64,000 nt of DNA from contig OW388300.1 in assembly GCA_936450465.1 (NCBI GenBank), positions 50,085,378 to 50,149,377 on the forward strand. Reading direction: 5' to 3'. The notes under the pieces are model-generated. The model was not told the origin of the DNA and did no database searches. It worked only from the letters and a program-made list of their open reading frames with translations. This DNA is from Gibbula magus. Its lineage: Eukaryota; Mollusca; Gastropoda; Trochida; Trochidae. Of the stretch, positions 21,522 through 30,619 are shown piece after piece. The position numbers were made by a program, and so were the translations under genes. Within the stretch, counting starts at the first letter, position 1. The number at the start of each line of letters is the position of its first letter.

Positions 21522-23314
21522 ATGGCTCCGCCTGGACCTTTCGCGGCTTTTTGCTGCCGATGCTGGACCCGCAAGTCGGCACTTAACGACCCTCACTCGG
21601 TGTGCCGTATGTGCAAGGTCATCTGTACCGTTAAAGACAGATGTGCAGAATGTGGCTCGCTCTCGACGCACGACTTCGCGCGCTATGTTACGACCATACG
21701 GAAGAGTGAGAGAGACTCTGCCGCCTCTAGGAAGAGGAAGGTGGATCCTTCCCCCTCTAGGGACTCTCCGACTAGGTCGTCTCTCTCTTCAGGTCATCGT
21801 GACCTGTCGGGACGTAGCCCTTCGCCGGCTCATGTGGACCTGGTTATCCAGGAAGACGGGGGGAGTTCGGGGAAGATTATGACGACGAGCGAGGGTTCGC
21901 GTCTAGTCCCACTGGGGTCAGGTCGACTGTCTCGCGCAGGTCACGTTCTCCTGTCCGCTCCTCTCCCCTCCGTTTTAAGAACAAGAGGGCGAGTCGCAGC
22001 CCCTCCCGTTCGCCTTCGGTCTCTCCTAAGAGGAGGAAGAGGACCAAGAGGGGGAAGAAGAAGCATAAACGCTCGGTGTCTCGGCCGCACTCTGACGATG
22101 GGCAGACAGTGTCCGCGCAGCTTCTGCTTTCCATTAAGGACACGGTGTCGGCCCTTATGGATGCGAGACTTGGGCCTCTTGAGTCGGGAGGGTCTCGTGA
22201 ACCTCCCGCCCTCTCGTCAACCTCCCCCGTTCGCAGGGTGGTACGCATCGCGTCGCCTACGCTCGCCTCGACTTCTCCCGCGGGTTCCCCAGTGAGGGAG
22301 TTCATTGATACTAGCAACCCTCCTCTCATTAGGGTGCTATCGGGGGAGGATGAGGACCTCTTCGCGGAAGAGGACGAGGTGTTAGCACCTGACGCAGGTG
22401 CGAGGTTAGAGGCAATTGCAGAGTTTGCGGGGGTGGAACTAAGGGAGGTCTCTCCCGACTCGTCCGCCGCCAATCGCGCTCGTCGTGAGTCATTTTGCGA
22501 ACCCACTGCCCCTCGTCCGCCTCGTAAGGCTCTACCTCCTCACAGGTTTCTGGTGTCAGCGGCACAGGACCTGCGTGAGTCTGTCAGGTCGGCCGTTCCC
22601 GGCAGACTGCTACCGCCTCCTGTCCTTTCGGACAGACAACGGGCTGCATTACCAGTGGTTGACTCTCCCATACCTCTCGCTTCCCCTATGCTGGACGCGG
22701 GTATCGGACGCGTTGCCTCTTCCGCCATTCCTCACAGAGTGGCGGACTCCTGTCTTGTGCATCTTGACAAGGAGGCACGTTCGATTCTGGGGGTTGGTAA
22801 TTACCTGGCACACGCTTGTCAGGCTATGGCCACCTTTGCGAAGGAGGCGGGTATGGAGGAGGGTTCACCAGCTCTCTATCGAGGGTTTGGGGCGGTAGCC
22901 AGCGGGGTGGCTGAGGTTACCCTGTCAGCCGCTCGTATATCTGCTGGAGTGACTAACCTGCGGAGGGATGGTTTCCTCGCCAGGTCTAACCTGTCACTGG
23001 ACATTAGGAAGGGGCTGAGGGCGGCGGATGGTGCCGCCAAGTTTCTGTTCGCTGGTAATATTCCTGAAGCGCTCCGACAGCGTCAGGAAGCCCAGCAGCA
23101 GGACATTACCAACAGGTTGGCCAGTGGGGAGGTCAAAAAGAAGGTTGTGACGCCTCGTAAGACCCCCGCTAAGAGCATCCCTGTTCAGTCTGCTCCTGAC
23201 CGAACCGGCCAAGTTAGCTTTCGCGCAGGAGGTCGTGGCCCGAGACCCACGCCCGACACCCCCTCTCGTTTCAGCAGGAAGCGGAAGAAGGGTCATCGAG
23301 GCGGCAAGAAGTGA
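21522..23314 (+). pseudogene. DIRS-like ORF1 (gag-like), one frameshift
   Basis: ATG at 21,522 opens a frame with an N-terminal Cys cluster (three CxxC-type pairs around DPHSVCRMC, residues about 10-48), then a Ser/Arg-rich stretch. The correct frame switches near a run of six G at 21,858-21,863: upstream sequence ending VDLVIQED is in one frame, while the acidic/Ser-Arg-rich continuation and the long C-terminal part (open to 23,314) are in another. One extra G would join them into about 598 codons, in the normal range for DIRS ORF1. The C-terminal half includes a globular, mostly helical-looking region (about 22,690-23,130) and a very basic Lys/Arg-rich tail. It would package or bind the element RNA. 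The alternative is a sequencing error in the homopolymer. Confidence 0.75.
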
Positions 23315-25256
23315 CAGGTGGTCACCGCCGTGCCTCCCACCTCCTGTGGTCCCGCCCACAGAGGGGTTGGTGGGGGGACGACTGGCGGGGTTCGTCCCCA
23401 ACTGGAGACAGCTGTCTCTAGACCCTTTTGTGTGTCAGATCTTAGAGCGGGGGTTCCGTATCCCAGTCTCCTCACCCCCTCCCCTAACCTGTTCTCCAAC
23501 GGAACGGCCGCTAGCTGCGGATCGGTTCACCCTCACGTCGGAACAGGTGGAGATTCTTCTCTCCAAGGAGGCGGTGGAAGGAATCCCCCTCTCAGATCTG
23601 ACCCCAGGGTTCTACTCCCCGGTGTTTGTCAGACCCAAACGGGACTCGAACAAATGGCGGCTGATACACGACATGAAGGAGTTCAACACTTCCTTCCTCG
23701 TACAGCCGCCATATTTTCGACTCTTGACGATTTCATCAGTCATGCGGTCGCTGGAGCCCTCAGACAGTATGGTGTCTCTCGACCTCCAGGATGCGTACCT
23801 GCACATTCCGATCTTTGTGTCGGACCGCAAGTACCTCCGTTTCATCCTGGACGGGAGGCATTTTCAATGGAAGGTTCTACCTTTCGGGATCTCCTCCGCC
23901 CCTTGGTTGTTCACGAGAGTGACCCAGCCTATCGTTCATTATCTGCACGTCCATCAGGTGCAGTTCATGATGTATCTAGACGATGGGTTCACTCACGACC
24001 ATTCGCCCTCCGCCCTCGGGGTACAATGCGATTTCATTATCCAGTTGTTCAGGCGTCTGGGGTGGCTCATAAACTTAGACAAGTCTGACCTAGTCCCGGT
24101 AACTCGTCTCACGTTTCTCGGAGCCATTCTGGACTCCCGCCTGTTCAAAGCGTTCGTGCCCAGGGAGCGGATGGGGAGACTCGCGCATCTCATGGACAGG
24201 GGCCTACAGTCCGCACTGTCACTGCGACAATGGCAACGGGTATTAGGTCTCCTCACGTCCGCTCAGGACCTGACCGTCAGGGGCAGACTGTATCTGCGTC
24301 CCCTTCAGGTGTTCCTGAACACACACGTCAGAGAAGCTCGATGTGCTCACGCTATCAGCCTCCCGCCGGACCTCCGCCGCTTCCTAGCTTGGTGGCGATT
24401 GGAGGATCATGTTTACTCAGGCGTTCCGCTGAGGCCGACCCCCGCATCTCTGCACCTGTTTGTGGACGCGTCCACTCAGGGATGGGGGGCTCACCTCGGT
24501 TGGGACCAGACCGCGGGGGTGTGGGCACAAGCTCAGAGGGACTGTCACTTCAATGTTCTAGAGTTGGACGCAGTCCGTCGAGCGATAGACCATTGGTCAG
24601 CTCGCCTGCGAGGTCACTGCCTCTTAGTGCACACGGACAGCTCGGTGGCGGCCTGGACGATCAATCGCCAGGGGTCGACCAGGGCAAACTCGCTGCTTCA
24701 ACTCGCACTCCGCCTATTCGATCTGGTGGACAGCATCGGGTTGACAATTCGTGTGGTACACATACCAGGGGCCAAGAACGTCCTCGCAGACGCTCTCTCT
24801 CGGCCAGACAGCCCTCCTCCTACGGAGTGGCAGCTGAACCCGGTGGTGTTTCAGTCTCTGTGTCTTCAGTTCGGCAGGCCTCTGATAGACCTATTTGCGA
24901 CAAGGCTCAATTGCCAACTGCCGACGTATGTGTCCCCAGTTCCCGATCCGGGGGCCTGGGCTCTAGACGCTCTCTCGTTAGAGTGGGAGGGGATGGACGC
25001 TTATGCTTTTCCTCCGCCGGCCATCCTCTCTCAAGTAGTAGCGAAGCTACAGTCCACTCTCACGATCCGACTCCTCCTCATAGCCCCTTGGTGGCCAGCT
25101 CGTGCCTGGTTCGTTCCTCTGTGCAGACTAGCTCTGCAGGAGCCAGTTCAGATACACCTCCGGGGGGACCTGCTCCGGAGCAACCCAAGCGGACGTGTAC
25201 ACGAGAACCCGCAGGTCCTCAATCTTCACGCCTGGCTTGTATCAAAAAGGGGTTAA
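23150..25256 (+). CDS. DIRS-like ORF2: reverse transcriptase, RNase H, methyltransferase-like
   Basis: The frame is open from 23,150 and overlaps the end of ORF1. There is no ATG before the RT domain, so expression by frameshift or re-initiation from ORF1 is likely. RT: KRDSNKWRLIHDM, then SLDLQDAYLHIPI and FGISSAPWLFTR, with the catalytic YLDD at about 23,970. RNase H: LFVDAST, LELDAV, LVHTDSS and ADALSR carry the four acidic residues. After this, PLIDLFATRLN...PDPGAWALDAL...LLIAPWWPARAWF matches the region assigned as Dam-like methyltransferase in DIRS elements. Reaction: copies element RNA to DNA and removes the RNA strand; the methyltransferase activity is uncertain. No internal stop, so the frame appears intact. 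A second, truncated copy of the 3' part lies at 27,637-28,239. Confidence 0.9.
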
Positions 25257-26266
25257 GGCGGAGCGGTTACTCTAAACGGGTGGCCAAAGCCATAGCAACA
25301 GCTCAACGGCCGACCACAAGGAAGCTCTATGACTACCAGTGGCGTGGCTTCGCCTCGTTCTGCGAGGAGCAGGGCTTTGAAGCGGAGGCGGCCTCACTGC
25401 CCCAGATTGCCGAGTACTTGGTGTACATGAGGAACGAGAGAGGGCTCAAAGCCTCCTCGATCAATACCAATCTGGCGGCTATCATGTCGGTAGTTCGCAA
25501 ACGCTCCCCGGGACTCGACATCTCGGTTCTGAAGGGCCTGGTTAAGACCTTTCGTCAGGTCGACGGTCGGCGCAAGCCTAGACCGCCTGAGTGGGATCTG
25601 GCGATAGTGCTTGGGCACTTACGTTCAGATTTTTATGAACCCCTGTCGGATACCACCCTCCTTCGTCTCACTGTCAAGACGGCCTTCCTGGTCGCAATGG
25701 CCTCAGCTGCGAGGATATCAGAGCTCCACGCTCTTCACGCTGACCTTTTAAGGTTCGAGCGCCGAGACGGAGGGTCCGCAACGTTGGGCCTGGCCCCAGA
25801 CTTTGTCTGTAAAAACCAGGCCGCGGACGAGAGGGGAAGGACCTTTCTTATACCGTCATTAGGTCCTGAAGCCGACTCGCCAGAGGTCACGGACCTTTCC
25901 CTTTGCCCTGTCCGCGCGCTCCGCATTTATGCAGAACGGACAAAGGGCATCAGACAAGGGAGGCGTCGGCTTTTTCTGCCTCACTCACCACGGACTGTCA
26001 AGGAGCTTGACAGACGGGCTTTGGGGGTGTATATGCGGTCAGCAGTAATCAACGCCTACAAAGCGGCTGATCTCCCTCCCCCGTCTCGCTCTAATCCCCA
26101 CAAGATCAGAGCAGTATCTGCTACGATGGCTTTTCATTGCAACATCGCCGTGTCAGACATTCTGGCTGGATGTTTTTGGAAGTCGAGGTTGGGTCCTCAG
26201 GTGTTCGCCCAGCAGCGGACCGCGGCACCTCTTTCAGTCGTACGACGGAACGCACCTTACCCCTGA
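24230..26266 (+). CDS. DIRS-like ORF3: tyrosine recombinase (catalytic Tyr not found)
   Basis: ATG at 24,230 opens 678 codons overlapping ORF2 by about 1 kb in another frame, the arrangement typical of DIRS1-group elements. The recombinase domain occupies about 25,240-26,240: a SAM-like core-binding segment (RKLYDYQWRGFASFCEEQG), the first catalytic Arg in AARISEL, HKIR as the HxxR box and a Trp in CFWKS. The family normally has the nucleophilic Tyr 10-12 residues after this Trp; here the stretch reads VFAQQRTAAPL with no Tyr, and the only later Tyr is three residues from the C-terminus. The enzyme would integrate the circular DNA copy. The first 330 codons, overlapping ORF2, are Ser/Pro/Arg-rich and may be non-functional. 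A recombinase-frame copy recurs at 27,636-29,249. Confidence 0.88.
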   Translation: MATGIRSPHVRSGPDRQGQTVSASPSGVPEHTRQRSSMCSRYQPPAGPPPLPSLVAIGGSCLLRRSAEADPRISAPVCGRVHSGMGGSPRLGPDRGGVGTSSEGLSLQCSRVGRSPSSDRPLVSSPARSLPLSAHGQLGGGLDDQSPGVDQGKLAASTRTPPIRSGGQHRVDNSCGTHTRGQERPRRRSLSARQPSSYGVAAEPGGVSVSVSSVRQASDRPICDKAQLPTADVCVPSSRSGGLGSRRSLVRVGGDGRLCFSSAGHPLSSSSEATVHSHDPTPPHSPLVASSCLVRSSVQTSSAGASSDTPPGGPAPEQPKRTCTREPAGPQSSRLACIKKGLRRSGYSKRVAKAIATAQRPTTRKLYDYQWRGFASFCEEQGFEAEAASLPQIAEYLVYMRNERGLKASSINTNLAAIMSVVRKRSPGLDISVLKGLVKTFRQVDGRRKPRPPEWDLAIVLGHLRSDFYEPLSDTTLLRLTVKTAFLVAMASAARISELHALHADLLRFERRDGGSATLGLAPDFVCKNQAADERGRTFLIPSLGPEADSPEVTDLSLCPVRALRIYAERTKGIRQGRRRLFLPHSPRTVKELDRRALGVYMRSAVINAYKAADLPPPSRSNPHKIRAVSATMAFHCNIAVSDILAGCFWKSRLGPQVFAQQRTAAPLSVVRRNAPYP

Positions 26267-26325
26267 CGGGGGTGGGCGGATCCACGCTGTTATGTACTTG
26301 TTTTGGTATTCACTTGGTTGTGTAC

Positions 26326-26331
26326 AATAAA
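26326..26331 (+). terminator. Poly(A) signal of DIRS element
   Basis: AATAAA 60 bp after the ORF3 stop, followed by a GT/T-rich stretch (TTGTGGTTGGTTG and a T run). This is the standard layout for cleavage and polyadenylation. Duplicated at 29,309-29,314. Confidence 0.6.
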
Positions 26332-26694
26332 ACTTGTTGTTATTATACTTGTGGTTGGTTGTTTTTTTTGCCTATGAGTGCAGTTGTTAACCCAACCGGG
26401 GTATTTGCATGACAGCAGTACCAGGATTCTTACTCTACCCCCCCTACTTAACGAGTGAGGGGCGGACACATAGAGGTTGAGTGTAGGTTTGTCTTTTTTA
26501 GGACGGCGTCGACCTCTGTACACTCAATTTAAGAATCCGCGTGAGTTCTCTTGGGCCGCACGCAGCATTGATGGTTGTCCACCTTTCATGGTTTCACACC
26601 ATCCAGTGCTCCGGCGTGCCAGCCTAAGGGTAAAGCGACGCGTCTCGGTGGCGCACGTGACTCGGTTCAGCCCACCTCCTTGCTGTGGTAATCT

Positions 26695-26789
26695 GGGCAA
26701 TGTTGGTTTTTCAAACCTGATAAGTATGTAAAAAATTTAACATTTTTGAGTAAATGTCATTTTTTATACTTACCTGGTTGAAAAACCAA
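26695..26789. repeat. DIRS internal complementary region (ICR)
   Basis: The left half 26,695-26,736 is the exact complement of 20,499-20,540, the left tip. The right half 26,737-26,789 is the exact complement of the last 53 bases of the right tip (to 27,022). The junction thus reproduces the two ends fused head to tail, which is how the family is thought to template circle formation. Confidence 0.93.
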
Positions 26790-26849
26790 AGCTCGTTAGT
26801 TCCCGCCCTTCCTCCCCTCCTGGGTTTGGGTTTTGTGCTCGCTTGTACT

Positions 26850-27022
26850 AGGGAATGATGACGTCACCGATGTCACGTGGCACGAGCGCCACCTATACCG
26901 GGTAGCGTCCCTTTTTAATTCTGTGTGATATATGTTGAGGAACGCTTCAGGGGGAAGCGTTGGGCAATGTTGGTTTTTCAACCAGGTAAGTATAAAAAAT
27001 GACATTTACTCAAAAATGTTAA
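26850..27022 (-). repeat. DIRS right terminal repeat
   Basis: Inverted copy of the left ITR through 26,984, then an extension unique to this end (GTATAAAAAATGAC...AAATGTTAA). The extension is about 20 bp longer than the left tip, as in DIRS1. Confidence 0.92.
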
Positions 27023-27635
27023 AATATACAATACAGACATATATAAACCACATTACATTACTCACAATTAGATGGCTATCAAGTCACATCGTCACAAATT
27101 CACCCACAACCCCACACCCCCGACCCGCCCCCACCACAATCAACCCCTCCCCACCCCAGTTTTACACAAGTATCTTTTCTTATTTAATTCTCGTAAACCA
27201 GATGGTACAAATGAATGACGAGCGTTGTTTGTTTTTAATGATGGCATGCGTAATCTTCGGCCTGAAGGAAGAATAGAATATTCCGAAAACAAAACATGAG
27301 ATGAGTCACCTAACATTGTGTCTGTCTTTTTAATAATTTGCTGTTCATAGAAATAGCCAATACATTCTAAACTGACAGATTCCCATACCAGCATAGAAAG
27401 TTGAAAGTACATGTAAGAATACTTGGGATAAAACTTTTCTAAAAGAGCATTATGATGTTTTGGTCTAACTTGAAGTGTTTTAATTTCCATAAGAAATGTA
27501 ATCGTTGCTTGAATTTTTTGTAAATATGATCAGATATCTTTGATTGCTAAATTATTTTTGATAAACAGCAGTAAGTTATTTTAATGAATGGTTTCTATCT
27601 AGAAACGTAAATAAAAGCAACCAGAATTCATAAAC

Positions 27636-29249
27636 ATGGACGATCAATCGCCAGGGGTCGACCAGGGCAAACTCGCTGCTTCAACTCGCACTCCGCCTAT
27701 TCGATCTGGTGGACAGCATCGGGTTGACAATTCGTGTGGTACACATACCAGGGGCCAAGAACGTCCTCGCAGACGCTCTCTCTCGGCCAGACAGCCCTCC
27801 TCCTACGGAGTGGCAGCTGAACCCGGTGGTGTTTCAGTCTCTGTGTCTTCAGTTCGGCAGGCCTCTGATAGACCTATTTGCGACAAGGCTCAATTGCCAA
27901 CTGCCGACGTATGTGTCCCCAGTTCCCGATCCGGGGGCCTGGGCTCTAGACGCTCTCTCGTTAGAGTGGGAGGGGATGGACGCTTATGCTTTTCCTCCGC
28001 CGGCCATCCTCTCTCAAGTAGTAGCGAAGCTACAGTCCACTCTCACGATCCGACTCCTCCTCATAGCCCCTTGGTGGCCAGCTCGTGCCTGGTTCGTTCC
28101 TCTGTGCAGACTAGCTCTGCAGGAGCCAGTTCAGATACACCTCCGGGGGGACCTGCTCCGGAGCAACCCAAGCGGACGTGTACACGAGAACCCGCAGGTC
28201 CTCAATCTTCACGCCTGGCTTGTATCAAAAAGGGGTTAAGGCGGAGCGGTTACTCTAAACGGGTGGCCAAAGCCATAGCAACAGCTCAACGGCCGACCAC
28301 AAGGAAGCTCTATGACTACCAGTGGCGTGGCTTCGCCTCGTTCTGCGAGGAGCAGGGCTTTGAAGCGGAGGCGGCCTCACTGCCCCAGATTGCCGAGTAC
28401 TTGGTGTACATGAGGAACGAGAGAGGGCTCAAAGCCTCCTCGATCAATACCAATCTGGCGGCTATCATGTCGGTAGTTCGCAAACGCTCCCCGGGACTCG
28501 ACATCTCGGTTCTGAAGGGCCTGGTTAAGACCTTTCGTCAGGTCGACGGTCGGCGCAAGCCTAGACCGCCTGAGTGGGATCTGGCGATAGTGCTTGGGCA
28601 CTTACGTTCAGATTTTTATGAACCCCTGTCGGATACCACCCTCCTTCGTCTCACTGTCAAGACGGCCTTCCTGGTCGCAATGGCCTCAGCTGCGAGGATA
28701 TCAGAGCTCCACGCTCTTCACGCTGACCTTTTAAGGTTCGAGCGCCGAGACGGAGGGTCCGCAACGTTGGGCCTGGCCCCAGACTTTGTCTGTAAAAACC
28801 AGGCCGCGGACGAGAGGGGAAGGACCTTTCTTATACCGTCATTAGGTCCTGAAGCCGACTCGCCAGAGGTCACGGACCTTTCCCTTTGCCCTGTCCGCGC
28901 GCTCCGCATTTATGCAGAACGGACAAAGGGCATCAGACAAGGGAGGCGTCGGCTTTTTCTGCCTCACTCACCACGGACTGTCAAGGAGCTTGACAGACGG
29001 GCTTTGGGGGTGTATATGCGGTCAGCAGTAATCAACGCCTACAAAGCGGCTGATCTCCCTCCCCCGTCTCGCTCTAATCCCCACAAGATCAGAGCAGTAT
29101 CTGCTACGATGGCTTTTCATTGCAACATCGCCGTGTCAGACATTCTGGCTGGATGTTTTTGGAAGTCGAGGTTGGGTCCTCAGGTGTTCGCCCAGCAGCG
29201 GACCGCGGCACCTCTTTCAGTCGTACGACGGAACGCACCTTACCCCTGA
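27636..29249 (+). pseudogene. Duplicated ORF3 (recombinase) with new ATG
   Basis: The duplication junction supplies an ATG from host flank (27,636) in frame with ORF3, giving 537 codons that contain the whole recombinase domain. It lacks the same catalytic Tyr as the first copy. It has no element promoter directly upstream, so expression is doubtful. It ends at the normal stop, with the poly(A) signal copied at 29,309. Confidence 0.85.
27637..28239 (+). pseudogene. ORF2 3' fragment: RNase H end and methyltransferase-like region
   Basis: Same as 24,654-25,256: starts in the RNase H domain just after the TDSS motif, keeps ADALSR and the DLFATRLN...APWWP region, and ends at the normal stop. No RT, so it cannot supply polymerase activity. 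Confidence 0.9.
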
Positions 29250-29677
29250 CGGGGGTGGGCGGATCCACGCTGTTATGTACTTGTTTTGGTATTCACTTGG
29301 TTGTGTACAATAAAACTTGTTGTTATTATACTTGTGGTTGGTTGTTTTTTTTGCCTATGAGTGCAGTTGTTAACCCAACCGGGGTATTTGCATGACAGCA
29401 GTACCAGGATTCTTACTCTACCCCCCCTACTTAACGAGTGAGGGGCGGACACATAGAGGTTGAGTGTAGGTTTGTCTTTTTTAGGACGGCGTCGACCTCT
29501 GTACACTCAATTTAAGAATCCGCGTGAGTTCTCTTGGGCCGCACGCAGCATTGATGGTTGTCCACCTTTCATGGTTTCACACCATCCAGTGCTCCGGCGT
29601 GCCAGCCTAAGGGTAAAGCGACGCGTCTCGGTGGCGCACGTGACTCGGTTCAGCCCACCTCCTTGCTGTGGTAATCT

Positions 29678-30005
29678 GGGCAATGTTGGTTTTTCAAACC
29701 TGATAAGTATGTAAAAAATTTAACATTTTTGAGTAAATGTCATTTTTTATACTTACCTGGTTGAAAAACCAAAGCTCGTTAGTTCCCGCCCTTCCTCCCC
29801 TCCTGGGTTTGGGTTTTGTGCTCGCTTGTACTAGGGAATGATGACGTCACCGATGTCACGTGGCACGAGCGCCACCTATACCGGGTAGCGTCCCTTTTTA
29901 ATTCTGTGTGATATATGTTGAGGAACGCTTCAGGGGGAAGCGTTGGGCAATGTTGGTTTTTCAACCAGGTAAGTATAAAAAATGACATTTACTCAAAAAT
30001 GTTAA
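29678..30005. repeat. Second ICR and right ITR (within duplicate)
   Basis: ICR copy at 29,678-29,772 and right ITR copy at 29,833-30,005, identical to those at 26,695 and 26,850. After 30,005 the sequence is the duplicated host flank. Confidence 0.93.
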
Positions 30006-30619
30006 AATATACAATACAGACATATATAAACCACATTACATTACTCACAATTAGATGGCTATCAAGTCACATCGTCACAAATTCACCCACAACCCCACAC
30101 CCCCGACCCGCCCCCACCACAATCAACCCCTCCCCACCCCAGTTTTACACAAGTATCTTTTCTTATTTAATTCTCGTAAACCAGATGGTACAAATGAATG
30201 ACGAGCGTTGTTTGTTTTTAATGATGGCATGCGTAATCTTCGGCCTGAAGGAAGAATAGAATATTCCGAAAACAAAACATGAGATGAGTCACCTAACATT
30301 GTGTCTGTCTTTTTAATAATTTGCTGTTCATAGAAATAGCCAATACATTCTAAACTGACAGATTCCCATACCAGCATAGAAAGTTGAAAGTACATGTAAG
30401 AATACTTGGGATAAAACTTTTCTAAAAGAGCATTATGATGTTTTGGTCTAACTTGAAGTGTTTTAATTTCCATAAGAAATGTAATCGTTGCTTGAATTTT
30501 TTGTAAATATGATCAGATATCTTTGATTGCTAAATTATTTTTGATAAACAGCAGTAAGTTATTTTAATGAATGGTTTCTATCTAGAAACGTAAATAAAAG
30601 CAACCAGAATTCATAAACA

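Larger units (their letters stand above)
20499..27022 (+). mobile_element. Full-structure DIRS-like retrotransposon (6,524 bp)
   Basis: The element has all landmarks of a DIRS1-group tyrosine-recombinase retrotransposon: inverted terminal repeats (20,519-20,651 and 26,850-26,984), unequal outer tips, gag-like ORF1, RT-RNase H-methyltransferase-like ORF2, overlapping recombinase ORF3, a poly(A) signal, and an internal complementary region whose two halves are complementary to the outer left and right tips. Ends are placed by three agreeing lines: the empty site in copy A, the ICR junction at 26,736/26,737, and loss of A/B collinearity. There is no target duplication, as expected for recombinase-mediated insertion of a circular DNA. 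It is probably non-autonomous now: ORF1 is frameshifted and ORF3 lacks the expected catalytic tyrosine. Confidence 0.93.
27637..30619 (+). repeat. Head-to-tail duplicate of 24,654-27,636 (2,983 bp)
   Basis: Every stretch compared, coding, ICR, ITR and flank, is identical to the first unit. The join at 27,636-27,638 fuses host flank (...AAACATG) to mid-RNase H (TGGACGATC), with the dinucleotide TG shared by both parents. The second unit ends at 30,619-30,621, where host sequence continues as in copy A. This is a microhomology-type tandem duplication or an assembly repeat error. Confidence 0.95.

Noticed and set aside
22000..22506. 209-codon minus-strand ORF in the DIRS ORF1 region
   Set aside because: Shadow of the GC-rich ORF1 frame on the opposite strand.
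26736..27022. Separate ~285-bp MITE with 53-bp TIRs inserted beside the DIRS element
   Set aside because: The inverted ends are the ICR right half and the right tip, and the interior contains the right ITR; the DIRS structure explains all of it.
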